64,000 nt of DNA, from assembly GCA_965224535.1 (NCBI GenBank), contig CBDCZR010000047.1, forward strand, positions 116,116-180,115, given 5' to 3'. The stretch's first letter is position 1. Each line of letters opens with the position of its first letter. The notes under the pieces were generated by a model. It was not told where the DNA came from. It ran no database searches and worked only from the letters and a program-made list of their open reading frames with translations. This document shows positions 53,113 to 62,190 of this stretch, in pieces. The stretch is from JBCDHN01 sp965224535 (lineage in GTDB: Bacteria; Verrucomicrobiota; Verrucomicrobiia; Verrucomicrobiales; DEV007). Both the position numbers and the translations under genes were made by a program.

Positions 53113-54481
53113 TCACCCAGGTTCTACTCGGCTAGAAAGGTCGCTGCCCGCTCTGCCCCCGCTGACGATGCGTTTACCATCGGGGCTGATTGCGACGACG
53201 TTCACCGGGCTGGTGTGACCTCTCAACGTCTCTTGGCTTTGATCGAATTTCGCGTAAAGGTAGTCGCGCTCCCTGCCTCGGAGATTTTCGCGGGTGGAAT
53301 TCAAAAATCGCCATGCTTCAGGGATGTCGCCAGCTTCCCACTCTCGTTGCGCTGAGCCGATTTGGCTCGCGTAAAGCAATCTCTCAGCACGGTTAAGTTC
53401 CTTCTGAGCGAGGTGTGTTTGGCCTTGAGCGATCTTTGCCTGAGATTCAGCCTCGGCTTTTCGTTCCAAGGCAAGCTTTTCGTTGGCCCGGGCGAGCAAT
53501 TCGTTTTCTCGCGCAAGTTCTCGTTGTTCTTGAGCAATTCTGGTCTGCTCGTCCGCTTCCGCTTTCTGGAGATGGCGCGTCTTTCATTGCTGTGCGCCAA
53601 TTGTTTTTGGCTCCAAGCAACTAAAGTTGCTGAAATCGCCAGCACGGTGAGAAGTGCGGTTGCGGAAAGCCAGGCGGCCAGTTGGCGGGTTCGACGACGC
53701 GCTTTTTCCAACTGGTAACTTTTGTCTTTCTGCGTCAAGGTTCGCATCGGAACACCGAGCACGCCGGCAAGAATCCTATGCCCTCCCAGTTCTTGCTGTT
53801 TTACGTAGGCATCCACAGCTTCCCGGACCGCCTTGACCTTCATCGTCCCTTGAGCCTCCAACGCCTCACGGTAGGCTGCCGGTGTCGTCCATCCTTGGTG
53901 CCCTCCAGGCTGAGTGCGAAAGTCAGCCGCAATAGGTTCCGCCCGCACGGATTCGTCCAATTCTCCTTCCGGCGAAACCGGATGCATCAGCGGCAATGGG
54001 AAACACTCCTGATAGGGCTGAACCCGGCTTTTTGCTTCCCTTCATCCCAACTCGCATTCGGTTCGCCCTCAATCATCACCGCCAAGATCCGATTTTCGCG
54101 CCCCAGTTGCTTGAAATATTTGATCTCCTCTGCCACATAGGTGCTCTCAGCGGCCCGGGGTGAGCAGATCACGATTAGGTATTTGCAGCGCTTAAGCGCG
54201 GAACGGATCGAACTGGCCAGATCGGCGTCGGCCGGTAGATCTTCCTCGTCACGAAAGACCGGGTAGATTCGGTCGGGAATGGTTTCGCCGAGATCGTTAA
54301 TTTGGCCGACCAGTTCCTCGGGCACGTCGTAGGTTTCCAGCATCTGGTGCAGCCAGTTGGCCCATTGGCGCCCTGGCTGCATGTTGTCGAAGTGGCGATA
54401 AGAGATGAAGGCCCAGTATTTGGGCTTTAGGTCGGCCTCGGGAAGGGTGGATTGGTTAGTGGAGCGTGCGTAGATACTCAT
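53113..54481 (-). pseudogene. TIR - transmembrane - coiled coil - WD40 protein, truncated and frameshifted
   Basis: From the ATG at 54481 a TIR_2 domain is complete (KYWAFISYRHFDN, YPVFRDEEDLPADADL, CKYLIVICSPRAAESTYVAEE). The frame breaks near 54000, resumes with VSPEGELDESVRAEPIAADF, a membrane helix (LAAWLSATALLTVLAISATLVAW) and a coiled coil. It breaks again near 53585 and resumes with NEKLALERKAEAESQAK, then the first WD40 blade (TLRGHTSPVNVVAISPDGKR), where it stops. Both shifts equal one-base losses, and the remaining WD40 blades are missing. Intact relatives are large signalling or immune-type proteins; TIR domains often cleave NAD+. This copy is dead. Confidence 0.8.
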
Positions 54482-55290
54482 GTCTTCGGCACTCTAACGT
54501 GAAGGACATGATGGCCATAAAGGGCCCTTGATTCAAGATGTACAAGTTTATAGTTTAGGAGGGTACTTTTGGATGGACTCTTCAGACATTTAATGCCTCC
54601 GGTGAACAGGCAAATTTCGGCTCATTGTTGGCCAGCGGCGTAATTCTCATCCGATCGGCAAGGGAGAGGACTGGTTGTCGAAAAAGAAGGCTTAGGGACG
54701 AAAGAAGGCTTAGGGACGGACTATTCTTGCATGAAACATCAAACACACTTGGTTGTTAACAGCGAAGCACGCTGGAAGCAATCGCGTTTCGCGGAAATGG
54801 TGAATGCAGGCCACCATCAAGCGGTCCTGGTGCCTGCGAAATCTTCGTTTGGCCAATGTGGCCACACCACCCATGGCACGCCAGCCCCTATCGCGGGCGT
54901 CTTTTGCCCGACTCATTTCGGGGGGGAATTGAAACACGGAATGACACCGGATTCTACACCTCCGCGCACAGATCGAGGTGAGTCGCTTGGGACAGGCTCA
55001 TTTTTCGGCAGTGGAATTTGTGATAAGTATCTCATTTGCCGGAAAATATACCCACCCCCCCGATTGACCACCGGCCGTTCGCAATTCGATCCATCCTGGA
55101 AGTCGCCTTGGCTTGCTCCACGCGCCCCAAACCGCCACAGCCTTTCGCATCGCGTCGATCTTCCCGGTCTCTCATCCGAATCACATACCACGAAAAGCCT
55201 CCGCACGATAAACCGTTTTCGGGCGAGTTGCGCGAAGGGGCCTTCGATTTCGGCCAGGCATACCGGCTTCTGTTTACCGCGACGAAACAC
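54482..55290. other. Gene-free interval with an 18-bp tandem repeat
   Basis: No gene can be supported in these 800 bases; open frames on both strands lack family motifs. An 18-bp unit with core GAAGGCTTAGGGACG is tandemly repeated at 54684-54719. A minus-strand stretch upstream of 55290 (GEELIKVFRRGKQKPVCLAE) appears to continue the degenerate gene described next in a different frame. I see no promoter or RNA gene. Confidence 0.5.
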
Positions 55291-55295
55291 CTTGA

Positions 55296-56278
55296 TCAGT
55301 TCTTCACCAAAGTAGCCCCCGGTTGTCCGCTTCTGGGCTTGTCATCAAGGCGGCGCCCTTTAAGGCCGACGAGGATGCCGATGTAGAGGATTTGGTCGTC
55401 ATAGGCGAGGGCGGCGCGGGTGTAGTCGACGTCGCGACCGCTGAATCCTGAACTGATTCGCATTTGCTGAACGACTCGCCATTCCATCTCGGGCCATTCC
55501 GTGAGGTCGCCATCCGCGGAAACGGGATTCTTCATCAATAGACCGTGATGATGTCGGGACGCTTCCCAATGCGGCGACTCCCGCCCCCCGGCGACCACGA
55601 CGCAGGGGTGGTTTGGCGGCATGCCAGGGCGTGTTTTCACTGCTGCGGCCAGGTGCATCGCAAATGTCACCGGGCACAGGACGCCTTGGGCATGGTACAT
55701 CAGGCGCACGAACTGGCGCAGGTCGGTTTTTTCACGAAGATCGACTGCGCCACGCAACGGCGGGTGGTGGTGGTCCGCTTCTCCCCCTTGGACAAACAGG
55801 ACCTTACCGCGGAAATGTTTCACCACGGCCTGATAACGCTCGGGGGACCACCATTTAATCGTGAAATCCGATTTGCTGCCCGCGATTACAATCCAGAATG
55901 GTGTGGCTTCTACGGTCAGCTCTTCGATTTGGGAAAACCAGCTTTTTTCCTCATTGGAAATGTGGATGTCGCCGCAGAATTCGCTTGGTTCGATGGTGAT
56001 TCAGAGCCGATCGGAGAGAAAGCGGTGAAATCCGTGGATAAAATGATAGGGCCGGGCGTTGATGTGGTGAATTAATGGATAGTGGCACTCAATCGTTTCC
56101 GCTTCGCGATCGTCATCGGCCATCGCAGTAAGGTAGGGTTGTGTTCCCACAATGCCGGGCAAGGAGTACGCACATCGGTGATATAGCAGTTCGGGTGTTG
56201 GCGGTGGAGATCGCGAACCGCCGCGGTAAGCATCACAATGTCACCGGGAGATTGGTGGTTGGCCAGGATTTGCTTCAT
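55296..56278 (-). pseudogene. GT9-type glycosyltransferase, interrupted, joined to an unrelated 3' fragment
   Basis: From the ATG at 56278, MKQILANHQSPGDIVMLTAA is the standard start of an ADP-heptose:LPS heptosyltransferase-like (GT9) protein. A one-base loss near 56140 shifts the frame. The gene then continues (SKSDFTIKWWSPERYQAVVKHF, KTDLRQFVRLMYHAQGVLCP, FAMHLAAAVKTRPG, CVVVAGGRESPHWEA). A TGA at 56001-56003 interrupts SDRL-ITIEPSEF. At about 55540 homology switches to a CBM9-like segment (SADGDLTEWPEMEW), a deletion fusion. The gene probably once transferred heptose or a similar sugar to surface glycan. Confidence 0.78.
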
Positions 56279-56388
56279 AAGGCACACACTTCGGGATATG
56301 GAAGTAGATTGGGGACGGACCGTTGAATTGATTTTCTCGATTTTTTTTAAGTTGCCCACCCATGAAATTTTTGCAACGCTAAGGTTCA

Positions 56389-57036
56389 ATGTTCAAACCG
56401 TCACGATTTCGTGTGATGAGTTCTTCATCTTCCAGCAGTAGGGCCGCTTCCTCTTCGAGTTCAGCCGAGAGTTTGTCAAGTTCGGCACAGAGTTCTTCCA
56501 GTTCCAGGCAAACGAGTTCGTCGTCATCAATTGTCAGTTCGAGTTCATCATTTCCTGCTCAACCTTCGTCATCTAGTTCGGGCGCTGAGCCAGAAATTGT
56601 TTGGGATATTGCAAGCGAACACCCGGTCGATAGTAGCAATTCAAATGTATTGCCCGGAGATCAAATTGGATTACGATTGAAGTGCAATGGCAACCCAACG
56701 AACATCAATTGGGATATACCAAACACGATTTTCGAATTCTACCACACTCCAAACACAGGCCCTGCAGAGTTAAAGAAGGTAGAAGAATTGACGTCACAGA
56801 CCGTACTATTTCGTTGGTCAGACGTGCCGAACCCTGGAGGTAGTGGAACGCGGACAGTTACAGTATCGTTCGAAATTGATGGCGTTCCAGGTTCTGTTTC
56901 CGTTAGAAACGCGCCATCGGAAAACAACTTGGCATCAAGTTGGTCGGAATCACGGATACAGCCTATTTGGATAGATACCATGCAGGCCCAGAAATTCGTA
57001 GAAGTCAATTGCCCGCCGCCATGTCCAATAAACTAG
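56389..57036 (+). CDS. Ser-rich repeat protein, unknown function
   Basis: A 215-residue frame (a later ATG at 56416 is possible). The first 60 residues are almost only Ser with Ala, Glu and Gln, a low-complexity linker type known from Fibrobacter and some PVC surface proteins. Residues about 65-215 look like a beta-sandwich (NNINWDIPN-like strands, RTVTVSFEIDGVPGSVSVRN). There is no signal peptide at this start, so the real N-terminus may be missing. The AT-rich composition contrasts with the surroundings and suggests transfer. It overlaps the next gene by 16 bp. Confidence 0.5.
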   Translation: MFKPSRFRVMSSSSSSSRAASSSSSAESLSSSAQSSSSSRQTSSSSSIVSSSSSFPAQPSSSSSGAEPEIVWDIASEHPVDSSNSNVLPGDQIGLRLKCNGNPTNINWDIPNTIFEFYHTPNTGPAELKKVEELTSQTVLFRWSDVPNPGGSGTRTVTVSFEIDGVPGSVSVRNAPSENNLASSWSESRIQPIWIDTMQAQKFVEVNCPPPCPIN

Positions 57037-57533
57037 TGCACCTACTTCTTGCATTTGTGTTCTTTCTTGCATTTGTGTTCTTTTCATCGTGTGATAAACC
57101 TGATCCTGTTATGAACAAAACGAACTCTCAATGCACGGAAATTCGCGAAGCGATTGAACTGTGCGCTACATCAAAGGATATTTGGGAACCGAGTGAAACT
57201 CCTACCGTAACCGTAACATTAGAAAACAACGGTAACGGTCCTTGCAGATACGCAGTTTCTGCAGGGTATCCTGTTTGCACGATTGTACTAATACACGGGA
57301 ATGAATCGGTTCCGTACACCGGGCTAGGTGAGGGGATTTTTTCGGAACCTAAGAATCTCTACTCCACAACCGATGAGTCGCTCCCATTTGGCAGTGTTAC
57401 TTGGAAAATACCGCTCGCTGACATTTTTGAAATCGATCAGGCCGGGAGTTACACTCTAGACATTGAGTTCTACCTTATCGAGCCAAGCCGGGGCATTGAA
57501 GTCGTAGGTCTGGAGTTCAACATTCGATCGTGA
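57021..57533 (+). CDS. Lipoprotein with duplicated signal-peptide segment
   Basis: The ATG at 57021 (MSNKLVHLLL) gives 170 residues with a lipoprotein signal ending FSSC. An 18-bp tandem duplication in the signal encodes LAFVFFLAFVFF. The mature domain is beta-rich (VTVTLENNGNGPCRYAVSAGYP, YTLDIEFYLIEP), like an Ig-type or BsuPI-type domain. The composition is AT-rich like the previous gene. The start lies inside the previous gene's 3' end. No family is recognised. Confidence 0.62.
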   Translation: MSNKLVHLLLAFVFFLAFVFFSSCDKPDPVMNKTNSQCTEIREAIELCATSKDIWEPSETPTVTVTLENNGNGPCRYAVSAGYPVCTIVLIHGNESVPYTGLGEGIFSEPKNLYSTTDESLPFGSVTWKIPLADIFEIDQAGSYTLDIEFYLIEPSRGIEVVGLEFNIRS

Positions 57534-58648
57534 CGGCATCCCCGGTGAGACTGGCAAATTGTTCGTCGCTATCGTTTGCATGGACGAGCCCTTATTCGAA
57601 TTGTTGGGTTGAAACCTTCTTCCCTGCAATGTATGAGGACGCGTTTACAGTAAAGGTTAAGCGTGTGGAGGATTTTTATCAAAAGCTTGCCAACACGCGA
57701 CGTCATCCATCGATCTTAGCAATGTGGAATTTTGTCGTGGAGCGGGCTGCGATTCAATCAATCTGCCGTGAGGTGGGCATTAACATCGTTCATCTAGAGG
57801 ACGGGTGGTTTCCTCACTATGGTTCCGCACATGCTGACCCAATGGGGTTTTGTTGGGAATCGTCCATTCCACGCCTGGTGTTCCGGGAATTAAATGACAT
57901 CCTCCGAAAGCGCGCCCACGAAACACGGCGAAAGTGGCTCCAATTTAAGGGGCGTGAATTGCCATCCAATCTTAAAAAACCGTTCGTCCTCTGGCCGCTC
58001 CAGTTGCTGGGAGACAAGGTCAACCGCCTTGACATCAATGCATCCGATTGGGCGCCGTATTTGATGCATTTCCGCCAGTGCCTGCCGAATGATTTCCAAC
58101 TCGTCGTCAAACCTCATCCGCGCTCGGGTGTGGAGTACAACAAAACGTTGGGACACGCCATCGGCGCGATGGGAAACACGATTTTGTTACCGAAATCGCC
58201 TGCGGTCCATTTGAAGACGTTGCTTTCAGAGGCCAGTGGAGTGGCTGGGATGAATTCCACCGTGTTGTTGGAAGCGCGATTGATGTTTCACCTGCCGGTA
58301 TGGGCGTATGGGCGCAGTTGGTACGACAACCACACAGACTTGGTGCCGCCGGTGGCGTTTCAGTTCGAGCCGCGCCCACTACCGCGGTTGGATTGGCTGG
58401 AATCACCGGAAGCGATTCGGAGCGAATACTTGAATGACTACGCGGATTGGTTTTTGAGCCAACTGTTGGCTCGGCAATTAGCGGAGGAGCGGGATAGCAC
58501 GGATCCGGAGGTGATTCGGCAAAAAGTGGAGCGGTTGAGCTATCATTCTTACCTGGAACACGGAGAGGCGATATTTCGAGCCGGATTGATCCTTTTTTAC
58601 ACAGATGGGCGCATATATCCACAGATGGCGACAGATCCAGTCGTGTAG
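57530..58648 (+). CDS. KpsC/KpsS-type capsule glycosyltransferase, N-terminus uncertain
   Basis: The 372-residue frame begins at a GTG overlapping the previous stop (GTGA). The recognisable domain starts near 57629 (MYEDAFTVKVKRVEDF). Conserved features of capsule-synthesis glycosyltransferases are KPFVLWPLQLLGDKVN, VVKPHPRSGVEYN and AGMNSTVLLEARLMFHLPVWAYG. An alternative frame upstream reads VAIVCMDEPLFELLG, suggesting the first 30 codons are frameshifted. It lies in a group of surface-glycan genes and is probably responsible for adding a Kdo-like or other sugar to a capsule lipid. Confidence 0.62.
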   Translation: MTASPVRLANCSSLSFAWTSPYSNCWVETFFPAMYEDAFTVKVKRVEDFYQKLANTRRHPSILAMWNFVVERAAIQSICREVGINIVHLEDGWFPHYGSAHADPMGFCWESSIPRLVFRELNDILRKRAHETRRKWLQFKGRELPSNLKKPFVLWPLQLLGDKVNRLDINASDWAPYLMHFRQCLPNDFQLVVKPHPRSGVEYNKTLGHAIGAMGNTILLPKSPAVHLKTLLSEASGVAGMNSTVLLEARLMFHLPVWAYGRSWYDNHTDLVPPVAFQFEPRPLPRLDWLESPEAIRSEYLNDYADWFLSQLLARQLAEERDSTDPEVIRQKVERLSYHSYLEHGEAIFRAGLILFYTDGRIYPQMATDPVV

Positions 58649-58691
58649 ATTCGATTGCCAGTCGAATCAGGACCACGATTGCCAATCGTGG
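58648..58691. repeat. Two adjacent short palindromes (REP-like)
   Basis: GATTCGA (58648-58654) pairs with TCGAATC (58662-58668), and CCACGATT (58673-58680) pairs with AATCGTGG (58684-58691) around GCC. The two hairpins share ATTGCCA in or near their loops and lie between two same-strand genes. They could form a terminator or be REP-like elements; no U-tract follows, so a terminator is doubtful. Confidence 0.55.
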
Positions 58692-58707
58692 CTACAAATC
58701 CACTGAG

Positions 58708-59463
58708 ATGAGTTCACACAGCACCATTCTTTACGAATTTGATCTCAACGGCTTTTTTACGGTTGAAAATGTGCTGGAGCCTGAGCTGATGGAGGCGCTT
58801 GAGGCTGCGTGGGCCGACGGGGCGCCGGGAGTGCGCGCCTTTGATATTTGCTTCGGCTGGGGTGATCCGTGGCCTAGGTTGTTGGGTGAAGGGGTAAGCC
58901 AACTCGATCCGATTCTGAAGACCATTCTCGGCCCGCGATACAAGCTGGATCACGCCTTTTGCATCACGGAAGCGTTTTACTCCTCCAAAGACAAGCTTCA
59001 CCACCAAAGCCACATGGTCGATAGCGGTATTGTCTACGCGGTGCGCAAGGGGAGGCCGTGGACGACGTTGTTGACCTTGAGTTTTGCGCTGCGCGATGTG
59101 CCGCCGGGCGAGGGCGGTTTTTGCTGCGTGCCGGGATCGCACAAAGCGGAGTTCAGTTGCCCCAAGCCGTGGTTTCGCACGATCGATCATCCGCACGCGC
59201 GCCAAATTCCGCAAAAGGCGGGCAGTTGTGTGGTGTTCACAGAGACGCTGACCCACGGCACCTGGCCAATCGGCCACGAACGGGAGCGGCGCAGCATTTT
59301 GTTGCGGCTGACGCCAGGGGGAGTTCAGTTTCGGCGCAGCCCGGAGGCACGGCGATCCATACGCCTTCCAACGATTTTTCCAAAGATTGATCCGCAAGTG
59401 ATTGATTTAAGCGAAATGGACGAATTCTCCGCATCGCTTTTTCGCCCACCATTCTTCAAATAA
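58708..59463 (+). CDS. Phytanoyl-CoA dioxygenase (PhyH)-family protein
   Basis: A 251-residue Fe(II)/2-oxoglutarate oxygenase fold: N-terminal ILYEFDLNGFFTVENVLE, a core strand GEGGFCCVPGSHKAEF and a distal His in TLTHGTWPIG with a 2-oxoglutarate-binding Arg in RRSILLRL. The proximal HxD motif is less clear (LHHQSH), so one metal ligand may differ. It probably hydroxylates a small molecule or sugar in the surface-glycan or secondary-metabolite context. The gene is intact and starts at an ATG 59 bp after the capsule gene. Confidence 0.8.
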   Translation: MSSHSTILYEFDLNGFFTVENVLEPELMEALEAAWADGAPGVRAFDICFGWGDPWPRLLGEGVSQLDPILKTILGPRYKLDHAFCITEAFYSSKDKLHHQSHMVDSGIVYAVRKGRPWTTLLTLSFALRDVPPGEGGFCCVPGSHKAEFSCPKPWFRTIDHPHARQIPQKAGSCVVFTETLTHGTWPIGHERERRSILLRLTPGGVQFRRSPEARRSIRLPTIFPKIDPQVIDLSEMDEFSASLFRPPFFK

Positions 59464-59482
59464 CCATCAAATCCAGAGAGCG

Positions 59483-60301
59483 ATGACCAATGTTTTTTGT
59501 GCGCCCAAAGGGTGGCTTTTCGAGCAATTGTGCCGGTGATTTGCTTTGGAACCGGATGTCGTGCGCAGTCCGCGTCCGCTGGAAAACGCGAATGCATGGA
59601 TCTGCATAAGAACCAACGAAGCTTTTCGCTCGCCTGACCCAAGACGGACGATCGTTCAAGTGCACGACCTTTACAGGCGGAGATTTGCTCGATTCAATGA
59701 GTTTGCGGCAGTCTTGTTCACCCACCCCAGTCAACAGGAACTGTGGAACCAAAACGGCTTCTCCGGGCATTCAATCTTACAACCAATTGGAGCCCGGGAC
59801 GAAATTGGAGTTCGCGATGCACTGCCAATGGAACCGACAATTGGGGTCTTCTCTCGTGAGATTTGCCGCAAGGGAGTCTATCTTAAGCATTCGGATCTTG
59901 TGGTTGAAGCCGCTCCGAAGATTAACGGACGTTTTCATGTGTGCAGCCCCAACATTGTTATCCCTGGTTTTCCAAGACACCGTCGGGCATCAATCCCCAC
60001 GGATTATGAAAAAATCGATCTGCTCCTGTCCCTCACGAGATCCTCAGCTGTGCCTCTCGCGGCCTATGAGGGATGCGCGGCTGGCGTACCGGTGATAGTT
60101 TTTACCAATACCCAGTTGATTGGCAATGATTGGCCAGGTGTAATCAAAGTCGATCCACAGAAATTGGCCCCTGCCGCAAATCAGGTGATTGAACAGAGGA
60201 GTATTTGGTTCGATCGACGCCACAATATTGCCCGTTCCCCCTACAGATTAAGCGATTGGGTTCGTTTGAATTTGACGCTTGCGGAAAATGTTGACCGTTG
60301 A
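59483..60301 (+). pseudogene. GT-B glycosyltransferase with in-frame TGA
   Basis: From the ATG at 59483, MTNVFCAPKGWLFEQLCR is followed by a TGA (59537-59539); the same frame then continues with FALEPDVVRSPRPLENAN to the end without other stops. The C-terminal half has the GT-B nucleotide-sugar site style of GT4 proteins (SAVPLAAYEGCAAGVPVIVF). The TGA most likely replaced an aromatic codon. If translation reinitiates at TTG 59546, an N-terminally shortened protein would result. Its 3' end overlaps the convergent radical SAM frame by 54 bp. Confidence 0.6.
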
Positions 60302-61450
60302 TCGGATATCAGGGGCAGGAAACTGTGCTCTGCGACAACCGTAGGGCCCAGATCGACGTATTCCACCCATCGCGCCGGTCACCGCGCCGGCGGCGATTTT
60401 TCCCGGCCAATTGCTCGCTCTCCGCGTTTCGCAAATCCCAATCGCTTGGCTGAAATCGCGAACAGCGCCCCAATTTGCTCTGGCTAACGCTCCTTGGCCG
60501 TCCATTCGCAGCCCAAATCGGCTGTCGTCCAACCGGCCGCCCCGCAACTCGCGAATCCGCGCTTCGATCGAGTCCTTGCGGCCGGGAAAATGACGCTCCA
60601 CCCAGTTGAAGAACAGCTCGGGCATCCCGTGTGGCAGGCGGACGATGGAGTAAAACGCGAACGTCGCCCCCGCTTGCCGCGCCGCTTCCAAAATCGCCGG
60701 GATTTCGTGGTCGTTCAGGCCCGGGATGACCGGAGCCAGGGAGACGCCCACCGGAATTCCCGCCTCGCTCAGCTCCCGAATGGCCCGAAGTCGAAATTCC
60801 GGGGTTGAGGCGCGCGGTTCCATCGCGGTGGCCAGCTTTCGGTCCAGCGTGGTGACTGACAAAACGACCGATGCCGCGTTGGATGCCGCTAATTCGCGCA
60901 ACGGCTCGATATCGCGCGTCACCAGGTGATTCTTCGTGATGATGGCGACCGGGTTGCGGAATTCCGCGAGCACTTCGAGGCACCGGCGGGTGATTTCCAG
61001 CTTTCGCTCGATGGGTTGGTAGCAATCCGTCACTCCGCTGCAGGCGAGGGGTTGCGGCCGCCATTTGGGCGAACTCAGCTCGCGCCGCAGCAATTCCGGC
61101 GCGTTGGGCTTGACCATGATGCGCGTTTCAAAGTCTCGCCCGGCGCTAAATCCCAGGAATTCGTGGTAAGGCCGCGCGTAGCAGTAGCTGCAACCGTGTT
61201 CGCAGCCGCGATAGGGGTTGAGGCTGGTTTCGAACCCAATGTCAGGGCTGGAGTTGCGGCTGACGATCGTTTGCGTGTCATCGCGGAAATAAAGCGTTTT
61301 GGGCCTCGGAGCCTCGAATTCCGGATCGTTCTGCGTTTCCTCCCACGCGTCGGCATCGGGCTCGATTTCGAGTTTTTCGAAGCGATTTGCGGGGTTTTCC
61401 GGGATACCGCGTCCATGCGGCGGTGAGAATTGGGAGAAAATTTCGCTCAC
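60248..61450 (-). CDS. PA0069-family radical SAM protein, 3' frameshift
   Basis: A 400-codon frame starting at GTG (61450). The CxxxCxxC cluster is in NPYRGCEHGCSYCYARP; other family blocks are GVTDCYQPIER, VAIITKNHLVTRDI and GVSLAPVIPGLNDHE. Members resemble spore photoproduct lyase but their reaction is unknown. After LRMDGQGALA the expected C-terminus (EQIGALFAISAKRLGFAKRG) lies in the neighbouring frame and stops at 60379, so a one-base gain near 60490 has replaced the last 40-odd residues. The extension to 60248 is an artefact overlapping the convergent gene. The radical SAM core is intact. Confidence 0.82.
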   Translation of the reverse strand: MSEIFSQFSPPHGRGIPENPANRFEKLEIEPDADAWEETQNDPEFEAPRPKTLYFRDDTQTIVSRNSSPDIGFETSLNPYRGCEHGCSYCYARPYHEFLGFSAGRDFETRIMVKPNAPELLRRELSSPKWRPQPLACSGVTDCYQPIERKLEITRRCLEVLAEFRNPVAIITKNHLVTRDIEPLRELAASNAASVVLSVTTLDRKLATAMEPRASTPEFRLRAIRELSEAGIPVGVSLAPVIPGLNDHEIPAILEAARQAGATFAFYSIVRLPHGMPELFFNWVERHFPGRKDSIEARIRELRGGRLDDSRFGLRMDGQGALARANWGAVRDFSQAIGICETRRASNWPGKIAAGAVTGAMGGIRRSGPYGCRRAQFPAPDIRSTVNIFRKRQIQTNPIA

Positions 61451-61630
61451 GGGTTGATATGTTCGTTAGAACAGTTAATCCGGTTTTGACCGAAGTAAAG
61501 CCCTCGCGCTTGTGAAAAATTTCTCAAAATCCGGTGGCGTGTGCCGTGTGCCGTGTGCCAATGGCTGGCCCGCCTACCGCAAGTTCCGCGCCAACGTGGA
61601 CAAGATCTAGGTTTGCTCCCGGCAACTAGG

Positions 61631-61930
61631 TTGGGCGATGACCTCCGCAAGCTTTCGGAAGCGGCCGCAAGTTTGCGCAATATCCTCCGCAAGCTTTCAG
61701 AAGCGGCATCAAGATTGCGCGATGACCTTCGTAGCGTTTCGGAAGCCGTCACAAGATTGCGTAACGGCCTCCCGCACGATGCGAAATGGCTTGCGCGGTT
61801 ACGCATCGACCTTCGGAGGCTTTCGGCAGCACCTACGTACGTAGTTGCGTTATGATTTCCGCGCGCTGCGGAGGTGGCTGCAAGGTTGCGTAGGTCGTTC
61901 TGGAGAGCTGCGGAGGCCATTGCGCTATGA
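61631..61930. repeat. 42-bp minisatellite, about seven degenerate copies
   Basis: Units of about 41-44 bp start at 61631, 61672, 61714, 61756, 61799, 61842 and about 61886. The first three are clearest, sharing TGCGCGATGACCTCCGCAAG-type and CTTTCGGAAGCGG segments; later copies diverge. The period equals 14 codons, and both strands remain open for long stretches encoding heptad-like LRKLSEAA (plus) or ASESLRR (minus) coiled coils, which I regard as by-products. The rest of 61451-62190 contains no gene that I can support. Confidence 0.75.
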
Positions 61931-62190
61931 CGGCAACCGACGTTTCTCTGCTTCTGGTCGAACCATCGCTACGACGCGAGGCGAATTGAATTTGCCCTGC
62001 AAAATGGTTGAAGAGAAAAGGATATCCCTGCAATCTTGCAGGATATTAAACTTTCGGCTTAAAAATGAACCAGTGGAACTTCATATCGATGGCTCATCTA
62101 GCTAGACCCTAGCCGAAAACCATTTTCTGCAAAGTTTGCTTAGCATTTAAGGTAGAGCGTGATACTCTTATCTTGTTGACTATCAGCAAG

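Noticed and set aside
55998..59539. UGA recoding (selenocysteine) in the glycosyltransferase genes
   Set aside because: The affected genes also carry frameshifts or deletions, neither position is a known Sec site, and no functional tRNA-Sec was demonstrated.
61447..61920. A 157-codon minus-strand coiled-coil frame
   Set aside because: It is the by-product of the 42-bp repeat, which is open on both strands; there is no start context or non-repeat domain.
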